Origin: Caldifarciminota bacterium
GTDB lineage: Bacteria; Hydrothermota; Hydrothermia; S141-80
Assembly: GCA_027053375.1 (NCBI GenBank)
Contig: JALUJC010000116.1
Span: 1 to 12,269 of the forward strand
Reading direction: 5' to 3'
Length of the DNA: 12,269 bases
The notes below the pieces were generated by a model that saw only the letters and a list, made by a program, of their open reading frames with translations, had not been told where the DNA came from and did not search any database. Below, piece by piece: positions 7,591 to 12,269 of the stretch. Numbering within the stretch: the first letter of the stretch is position 1; each line of letters starts with the position of its first letter. The position numbers were made by a program, and so were the translations under genes.

Positions 7591-9746
7591 GATGTTTTCC
7601 TCCCTGCTTTCCAGAGCAATTGTGCATTGATGGCCACCACCACGGTGGAAAGACTCATCAGCAACGCACCCATGGCAGGGGTCAACAGGACACCATAGGT
7701 GTAAAGCACGCCCGCTGCCAGGGGAATGGCAAACAGGTTATACCCTGTTGCCCACAAAAGATTCTGCTGCATCTTTCGGAAGGTTGCCCGGGACAGGTGA
7801 AGAATGGCGGCCACATCCCGTGGATCATTCCGAACCAGCACAATATCTGCGGCTTCGACCGCCACATCGGTCCCCGCGCCAATGGCGATTCCCACATCCG
7901 CCTGAACAAGCGCGGGGGCATCGTTCACACCATCCCCCACCATGGCCACGCGCAACCCCTTCTTCTGAACTTCCTGTACCTTTTCGGCCTTCTCATGCGG
8001 GAGCACCTCTGCAAAAACGTCATCCAGGCCGAGCTCTTCAGAAACCCATCGTGCCACGTTGGTGCTGTCCCCGGTCAGCATCATCACCTTAAGCCCCATG
8101 GACTTCAGAACACGCACTGCTTCTCTGGATTCTTCCCGGATCCGGTCCGCGAGCGCCAGCGCCCCCAGCACTTCCCGGTCACGAAGCAGGAAGACCACGG
8201 TTTTCCCCTGTTCCACCACCTCCTTCACACGGGGATGATCCACCTGAACACCGATTTCCCGGAGATACCCGGGACTCACAACCCGATAAAGGGTCCCCTG
8301 AAGGGTTCCTTCCACCCCTTTCCCGGGTATGGCGCGAAAATCTTCCACAGGCAGAAATTCAAGACCCTGTTCCTCAGCAGAATCCGCAATTCCACGCGCA
8401 ATGGGATGCTCTGATGAGCGCTCCAGGGACGCTGCGATCTGGAGCAGGGTCCGATCATCCAGATCTCCCAGTGTGACCCGATCGGTCACACCGAACCGCC
8501 CCTCTGTGAGGGTGCCCGTTTTGTCAAAAATCACCGCCTGAAGCTCCCTTGCCCGTTCAAAAGCTGAGCGATCACGAATCAACAATCCATTGCGTGCAGA
8601 GAGGGCAGTGGAAACCGCAACCACCAGGGGAACCGCGAGGCCCAGTGCATGCGGGCAGGTGATCACCATCACCGTGACCGTCCGCTCCAGCGCAAAGGCG
8701 AAATCCTTCCCCAGCATCAACCAGGTCACCAGGGTCACGCCTCCAGCACCGATAGCGATCAGCGTGAGCCAGAAGGCTGCACGGTTGGCCAGATCCTGCG
8801 TTCTTGAACGGGTTTCCTGTGCTTTTTTCACAAGGTCAATGACCTGCGAAAGATAGGTATCCTTGCCGGTTTTTCGTACCTCAATGGTCAGTGCACCTTC
8901 CCCATTGATGGCACCGGCAATCACCTCATCCCCTTCTTTTTTCTCTACTGGCTTGGATTCCCCCGTGAGCATGGCCTCGTTTACGCTGGAATGTCCCTCC
9001 ACCACCACCCCGTCCACGGGAACCTTTTCCCCGGGCCGAATCAATACACGATCGCCCGGCTTTAACTGAGAAACAGGCACATCCACGATCTTCCCATCGG
9101 GCTGGAGCAGGTGGGCTTCGGAAGGAAGCAAACGAACCAGTTCTTCCAGTGCACGGGAAGCCCCAAGTACGGACTTCATCTCAATCCAGTGCCCGAGAAG
9201 CATGATATCAATCAACGTTGCCAGTTCCCAGAAGAATACTTTCCCGGGTAATCCGAAGACCACCACGCTGCTGTACACATACGCCACGGAGATGGCCAGT
9301 GCGATCAGGGTCATCATCCCGGGTTGACCCTTCCGGAGCTCCTCCACAATCCCCTTCAGGAAGGGCCAGCCACCGTAGACATACACGGCGCTGGATAACA
9401 GCCAGAGAACCCACAGATCTCCGGGAAATGCGAAGGACACGCCCAGCAGTCGCTGGATCATAGGAGACAGCAGCAGAATGGGAAGGGTCATCAGCGAGGA
9501 GATCCAGAACCGCTTGCGAAAGTCTCTCACCATGTGTGCGTGGTGATCATGATGATCTCCGTGCCCTTCATGTCCTTCATGCTTGCCGTGGTCCACAGGG
9601 TGTGCCTCGTGCTGCGCAGGTCCGTGTGGACCGTGCGTATGCGTCGCCTCATGGTTCCCATGCGCATGGGCTTCGGCATGTTCGTGATGGGAATCCCGTG
9701 AATGCCCATCCCCGTGTGGATGTTGATCAAAATGGGATGATTTCAT
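7587..9746 (-). CDS. copB: CopB-type P1B-3 copper/silver ATPase with His-rich N-terminus
   Basis: Inner-membrane metal-transporting ATPase of 719 residues. Residues 5-71 form a cytosolic His-rich tail (24 His in 67 residues, mixed with Gly, Asp and Glu) in place of HMA domains. After the first helices come the actuator TGES (NEAMLTGESKPV), the TM6 metal site Cys364-Pro-His366, the phosphorylation site Asp408 (DKTGTLTEG), SEHPIARG, MLTGDS and GDGVNDAP. TM7 has YNLFAIPLA and TM8 has LMSLSTVV. CPH with MSxST marks the P1B-3 (CopB) class, which exports Cu+/Ag+ or Cu2+ depending on the study; direction and valence cannot be read from sequence. The same frame opens back to 9905, but that would overlap the propeller gene. 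A perfect AAGGAGG (9754-9760) 7 nt before the ATG at 9746 decides the start. The preceding 136-bp spacer probably holds its promoter. The stop overlaps the PCYCGC start. Confidence 0.95.
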   Translation of the reverse strand: MKSSHFDQHPHGDGHSRDSHHEHAEAHAHGNHEATHTHGPHGPAQHEAHPVDHGKHEGHEGHGDHHDHHAHMVRDFRKRFWISSLMTLPILLLSPMIQRLLGVSFAFPGDLWVLWLLSSAVYVYGGWPFLKGIVEELRKGQPGMMTLIALAISVAYVYSSVVVFGLPGKVFFWELATLIDIMLLGHWIEMKSVLGASRALEELVRLLPSEAHLLQPDGKIVDVPVSQLKPGDRVLIRPGEKVPVDGVVVEGHSSVNEAMLTGESKPVEKKEGDEVIAGAINGEGALTIEVRKTGKDTYLSQVIDLVKKAQETRSRTQDLANRAAFWLTLIAIGAGGVTLVTWLMLGKDFAFALERTVTVMVITCPHALGLAVPLVVAVSTALSARNGLLIRDRSAFERARELQAVIFDKTGTLTEGRFGVTDRVTLGDLDDRTLLQIAASLERSSEHPIARGIADSAEEQGLEFLPVEDFRAIPGKGVEGTLQGTLYRVVSPGYLREIGVQVDHPRVKEVVEQGKTVVFLLRDREVLGALALADRIREESREAVRVLKSMGLKVMMLTGDSTNVARWVSEELGLDDVFAEVLPHEKAEKVQEVQKKGLRVAMVGDGVNDAPALVQADVGIAIGAGTDVAVEAADIVLVRNDPRDVAAILHLSRATFRKMQQNLLWATGYNLFAIPLAAGVLYTYGVLLTPAMGALLMSLSTVVVAINAQLLWKAGRKTS
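7594..7606 (-). promoter_or_regulatory. Shine-Dalgarno block of the PCYCGC gene
   Basis: CAGGGAGGAAAAC, identical to the block before cusB, lies within the last codons of copB. It supports the ATG at 7590. Confidence 0.8.
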
Positions 9747-9764
9747 CCCCGTACCTCCTTGTTC

Positions 9765-9799
9765 GGGACGATGCGTACAGCGCGGGTCAGACTCGTCCC
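9765..9799. promoter_or_regulatory. Inverted repeat in the copB leader, possible operator or hairpin
   Basis: GGGACGA at 9765-9771 and TCGTCCC at 9793-9799 form a 7-bp perfect inverted repeat with a 21-base gap, ending 5 bp upstream of the copB ribosome-binding site. TTGACA occurs upstream at 9814-9809, but no good -10 box follows at normal spacing. The repeat could be an operator or an mRNA hairpin in the 5' leader. Confidence 0.35.
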
Positions 9800-9833
9800 A
9801 TTTATTTGTGTCAATGTGCACAGAAAAACGTTC

Positions 9834-9875
9834 AAAAAGACCGGCTTTCCAGGCCCGTGCCACAGGCGTTGCCGG
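9834..9875 (-). terminator. Candidate intrinsic terminator after the propeller gene
   Basis: Downstream of the stop at 9883, the transcript can pair CCGGC (9875-9871) with GCCGG (9845-9841). Nested inside is GCCUGU-GGC-ACGGGC (6 bp including one G-U, 3-nt loop), and a U-rich run UCUUUUU follows (9840-9834). The stem is interrupted by unpaired bases, so efficiency is uncertain. If it works, it separates the propeller gene from copB. Confidence 0.45.
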
Positions 9876-9882
9876 GGTGTTT

Positions 9883-10794
9883 TCATGGGTTCCCCCGTAC
9901 AGCAATCCAGAACGGCATACCCTGGATAGAGAGATCTCTGATCACCTCTCGTTTCTCCAGATCGACCACCGCCACCTTCCCCGTGGCCACCGCCACATAG
10001 GCATAACGGCCTTCGGGGTCGCTGCGAACCCCGTGAGGGCCCTGGCCCACCGGGATCTGGGCCACTACCCGAAAGTCCGGGACAGAGATCACAGTCAGGC
10101 GATCAGACCCTATGCCGGTTACCAGGACCCATCTCCCATCCGGTGTGACGTCCACCCCGTGGTGTCCCCGTGTGAGGGGAAGGCGAGCCACGATCTCCCA
10201 TCTGCGGACGTCCACCACGCTCAGGGTGTCATTTTTTGCCCCTGAGACAAACAGAAAGGCCCCATCCGGTGTGATGTCCAGGTTGTGGGGAGCCCCCGGA
10301 ACCAGAAGACGGCGGTTGACCGTCCGACCTACCCAGTCCACCTCCACCACCTCGTTGTCTCCTTGAACCGTGACATACAACCTGTTTCCATCCGGGGAAA
10401 ACCGGATGTTGTGGGGCATTTTTCCCACAGGGATCTCTCCCACCCGGCGTCCCTTCTCCAAGTCCAGAATGCCCACGGTCCCAGACCCCTCCTCGGCCAC
10501 CAGTGCCCAACGCCCATCTGGAGACACTTTGATCCCCTTTGGGGAAGGTCCCACGGCCATGGGTTCCAGCCACCTCCGGGTGGTCAGGTCCATGCGGTAC
10601 ACCCGGCTTTCTCCTGTGCTCACCGCCAGGAGGGTATCTCCGCCCGGTGTGAGTGCCACATAGGTCATGGCACGTCCGGCGGGGCGCATCCACGGCTTTC
10701 CCTTCTCCAACAACCCTCCCACCGCACCACCCGTTCGCAGGGTCCACACCACCGGTAGAAGGGCCATCCATACATTCATCCATATTCCCAGCAT
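9883..10794 (-). CDS. Exported YncE/YVTN-type beta-propeller protein with a regular His pattern
   Basis: Protein of 303 residues with an N-terminal hydrophobic export segment (about 4-18), so probably periplasmic. It contains six to seven blades of about 42 residues, each built as (S/T)PDGRW-x-LVT...G-x-V-x-VVDL...V-x-x-IPVG-x-x-PHGV. This is the YVTN/lactonase-like repeat; enzyme activity is not implied. The protein has only five His, and four of them (128, 170, 212, 254) occupy the same position in four consecutive blades, exactly 42 residues apart; the fifth is neighbouring His211. The equivalent place is Lys86 in the blade before and Trp296 in the blade after. The ATG at 10794 is preceded by AGGGAGA; a frame extending to 10848 adds 18 residues without signal features. 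It lies between a beta-barrel gene and copB. A copper-binding or cofactor role is inference from the context and His pattern. Confidence 0.85.
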   Translation of the reverse strand: MLGIWMNVWMALLPVVWTLRTGGAVGGLLEKGKPWMRPAGRAMTYVALTPGGDTLLAVSTGESRVYRMDLTTRRWLEPMAVGPSPKGIKVSPDGRWALVAEEGSGTVGILDLEKGRRVGEIPVGKMPHNIRFSPDGNRLYVTVQGDNEVVEVDWVGRTVNRRLLVPGAPHNLDITPDGAFLFVSGAKNDTLSVVDVRRWEIVARLPLTRGHHGVDVTPDGRWVLVTGIGSDRLTVISVPDFRVVAQIPVGQGPHGVRSDPEGRYAYVAVATGKVAVVDLEKREVIRDLSIQGMPFWIAVRGNP

Positions 10795-10858
10795 ACACGA
10801 GGTTCTCCCTGTACAGTAAGGTCGCCGCACGGGTTCACGAACACCCATCCGGCTCTGC

Positions 10859-10893
10859 GTCCCCGGGGAGGGATGGACCTCCTCCCCGGGGAC
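10859..10893. repeat. Perfect 13-bp inverted repeat between barrel and propeller genes
   Basis: GTCCCCGGGGAGG (10859-10871) and its exact complement (10881-10893) are separated by 9 bases. Each arm also contains the palindrome CCCCGGGG. It starts 28 bp after the stop at 10921. It can form a very strong RNA hairpin but lacks a following U-run in either direction, so it could be a U-less terminator or mRNA stabiliser, or a protein-binding site for the propeller gene. Confidence 0.6.
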
Positions 10894-10920
10894 TTCCGGT
10901 GCACCCTCTTGCTTCCCATC

Positions 10921-12111
10921 TTACGGCGCATAGCCATGTTCGAGGTTGAGCAGCGTCTCTCGATCCGTAAAGTAGCTGTTCCACATGGTTTCATAATCAA
11001 AGGAAAAGAACACATTCACCGCATGTCGTTGTGTAAAGCCAAGCACCGAAGCAAGATTCCCGGATGTCTGCTCATGCACCAGTTGAATTCCCATATCCGC
11101 CCCCACGCCCACGCGACGGTAGATGCCCGCGATAACCGTGGCCTGCCAGGCCTGGAAATCAGGATAGGCACGGAATCCGCCAAGGAGAGAGAACCGCCAT
11201 CGGAGCAACTGGTAAGGTCGCAATCTCAGGCTGATCCCGCTCACCACAGCATAGCTCCGCGCGCGCGCACGCATCGCCGGATCGGATAAATCTGTCAGAC
11301 GCACCCCTTCCAGACCCGGGGTCATCATACCCTGCATCCGTAACACCCAGTTGCTCAGCGGATTCTGGGTGAGATTCACCGCCAGAGCGGCCCCCACGGT
11401 GGGAAGCCACCGGACGGTGTCTTCATCCAGCCGCTGAACATCCAGACGAACGCCTGCCTTGCGGATCCGGCCGGAAAAACGCAGCACCTCCGGCAGGCGA
11501 TAGGCCACCTCTGCGGAGTACAGCTGAAAACCACTGGGTGTTTCCTGAACCACACCGTTTGTGTCCGTGACGGTCAGGCGTGCCACCTGGACACGCTGAA
11601 CCCATCGGGAGGCTTTCTCGAAGAGCGACAGGCGCACCACACGTCCATAGAGGTCATATTCTGAGGCGGGGCTGTGATTCTGTGCATTACGAACGAATGC
11701 AAAATCCAGGAGGTCGTCGTCCCGCAAGGTGGGAAACTCCAGCAAGAAGTTCATGAGCCGGGTCTGCCCAGCAACCGCTTCCCAGAACTTACCCCACCAG
11801 AAAACGTGCACCTGATTGAGATAGAGCGGGTCCAGATGACTCTCCGGATCGGGGAGGGAAAAACCCAGGACCACACCGGCCACCTGAGGACGCTGGATTC
11901 CGTAGAGCTTACGGTCAAATCGGAGCAGCATATACGTGTCCGAAAGATCCTCTCCAAGGTATGTCTGATCTCCGCCTGCCTGCTGCAACCACATGTCACC
12001 ATTCAGGGAAAAGAGCCCACGCCCCCCAAGGGTCACCCGGGGCAGAACCTCCTGCGCCTGAAGCGGTGCACCCATCCCCGCAACAAGGAACAAGAGCAGG
12101 AGTCCGGACAC
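10921..12111 (-). CDS. Predicted outer-membrane beta-barrel protein of unknown function
   Basis: I do not recognise the family. A hydrophobic signal-peptide core, GLLLLFLVAGMGAP, ends in LQAQ followed by E, a good signal peptidase I site. About 375 mature residues follow, with alternating polar and aromatic/hydrophobic strands (for example YMLLRFDRKLYG, GFQLYSAEVAYRL, NVFFSFDYETMW) typical of porin-like barrels. It has no cysteine-rich or His-rich region. The last residues (LEHGYAP) lack the usual terminal aromatic. The only initiation codon near the signal peptide is the GTG at 12111. It has no convincing ribosome-binding site and leaves the signal without basic residues. The needed Arg residues lie upstream, in a reading frame that continues without a stop into a methyltransferase-like C-terminus. 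The true start or fusion status is therefore open. It may be a metal-related porin, judged only by position. Confidence 0.6.
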   Translation of the reverse strand: MSGLLLLFLVAGMGAPLQAQEVLPRVTLGGRGLFSLNGDMWLQQAGGDQTYLGEDLSDTYMLLRFDRKLYGIQRPQVAGVVLGFSLPDPESHLDPLYLNQVHVFWWGKFWEAVAGQTRLMNFLLEFPTLRDDDLLDFAFVRNAQNHSPASEYDLYGRVVRLSLFEKASRWVQRVQVARLTVTDTNGVVQETPSGFQLYSAEVAYRLPEVLRFSGRIRKAGVRLDVQRLDEDTVRWLPTVGAALAVNLTQNPLSNWVLRMQGMMTPGLEGVRLTDLSDPAMRARARSYAVVSGISLRLRPYQLLRWRFSLLGGFRAYPDFQAWQATVIAGIYRRVGVGADMGIQLVHEQTSGNLASVLGFTQRHAVNVFFSFDYETMWNSYFTDRETLLNLEHGYAP

Positions 12112-12269
12112 CGCAGGAGCGCCACCACGAATCCGGGGGAGGAACCGGGGAACGGAGCGGAGGTATCGTAAATAGGGGTCACCGAAACGAACTCTCAACG
12201 TACGCTCCTCCAGAAACGGGGCCAGGGCATACCACAGGGCATGGAGCAAACCCACAAGCAGGGTACGTT
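12112..12269 (-). CDS. C-terminal end of an isoprenylcysteine-methyltransferase-like membrane protein (5' part off window)
   Basis: The frame is open at the window edge and reads an amphipathic/hydrophobic helix (LVGLLHALWYALAPFLEE), then RFGDPYLRYLRSVPRFLPR. The motif E-E, R-F-G-x-x-Y, Y, V-P-R-F-L-P is the usual C-terminal end of bacterial ICMT/PEMT-like membrane methyltransferases, which use S-adenosylmethionine near this motif. Only about 50 residues are visible, so the substrate is unknown. No stop codon follows: the frame continues through IRGGAPA into the signal peptide of the beta-barrel protein. The end given here is only the point where homology to the methyltransferase fades. Confidence 0.6.

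Noticed and set aside
7620..8414. 264-codon plus-strand open frame opposite copB
   Set aside because: Antisense to the conserved ATPase core; no family features or start signal.
9534..9734. CRISPR-like or tandem repeat array in the copB N-terminus
   Set aside because: The repetition comes from His codons in an open frame, with no constant repeat and spacer units.
9786..9814. Promoter with TTGACA (9814-9809) before copB
   Set aside because: The -35 match is perfect, but nothing like TATAAT lies 16-18 bp downstream (TCTGAC at best).
9747..9905. Upstream extension of copB by 53 codons
   Set aside because: It would overlap the end of the propeller gene and has no ribosome-binding site, whereas AAGGAGG sits 7 nt before the ATG at 9746.
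10816..10850. Promoter before the propeller gene (TTCGTG, 17 bp, TACTGT)
   Set aside because: Both boxes are poor matches, so it is not listed as a feature.

Overview
The window reads as part of a copper/silver resistance locus from a Gram-negative-type (two-membrane) bacterium. Every convincing gene lies on the minus strand, so transcription runs from high to low coordinates. An outer-membrane efflux duct, an RND pump with its adaptor and a predicted beta-barrel protein all require an outer membrane. Genes start after good Shine-Dalgarno sequences (for example AAGGAGG before copB and AGGGAGG before cusB), which argues against typical Bacteroidota. The base composition is moderately GC-rich. 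I cannot name the organism. I see no transposase, integrase, tRNA, rRNA or CRISPR array.

Layout in transcription order: the C-terminal end of an isoprenylcysteine-methyltransferase-like membrane protein (12269 to about 12112) runs in frame, with no stop codon, into a predicted outer-membrane beta-barrel protein (to 10921). A spacer with a perfect 13-bp inverted repeat follows. Next comes an exported YncE/YVTN-type beta-propeller (10794-9883), a terminator-like hairpin, and then the long metal block: copB (CPH-type P1B ATPase with a His-rich N-terminus, 9746-7587), a small membrane-anchored PCYCGC-motif protein (7590-7114), copA (CPC-type Cu+ ATPase with two nearly identical HMA domains, 7044-4561), a short PII-family protein (4564-4226), a TolC/CusC-type duct (4171-2975), the CusB adaptor (2978-1866) and the CusA RND pump (1844 to beyond the window start). 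Three junctions (copB/PCYCGC, copA/PII, cusC/cusB) are 4-bp ATGA overlaps, so translational coupling is likely. A sigma70-like promoter (TTGCAG, 17 bp, TATACT) sits in the 69-bp gap before copA.

Inferred working model: CopA exports cytosolic Cu+ across the inner membrane. CopB adds a second inner-membrane ATPase of a different metal-site class. The CusCBA tripartite pump removes Cu+/Ag+ from the periplasm and cytosol to the outside. The PCYCGC protein (six Cys in 33 residues, probably outside the inner membrane) and the propeller (His at an exact 42-residue period) are candidate periplasmic metal handlers. The PII-family protein is the only recognisable signalling protein in the window; no CueR, CsoR, CopY or CusRS gene is present. 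The least understood parts are the PII protein, the PCYCGC protein, the His-patterned propeller and the methyltransferase/beta-barrel read-through ORF.
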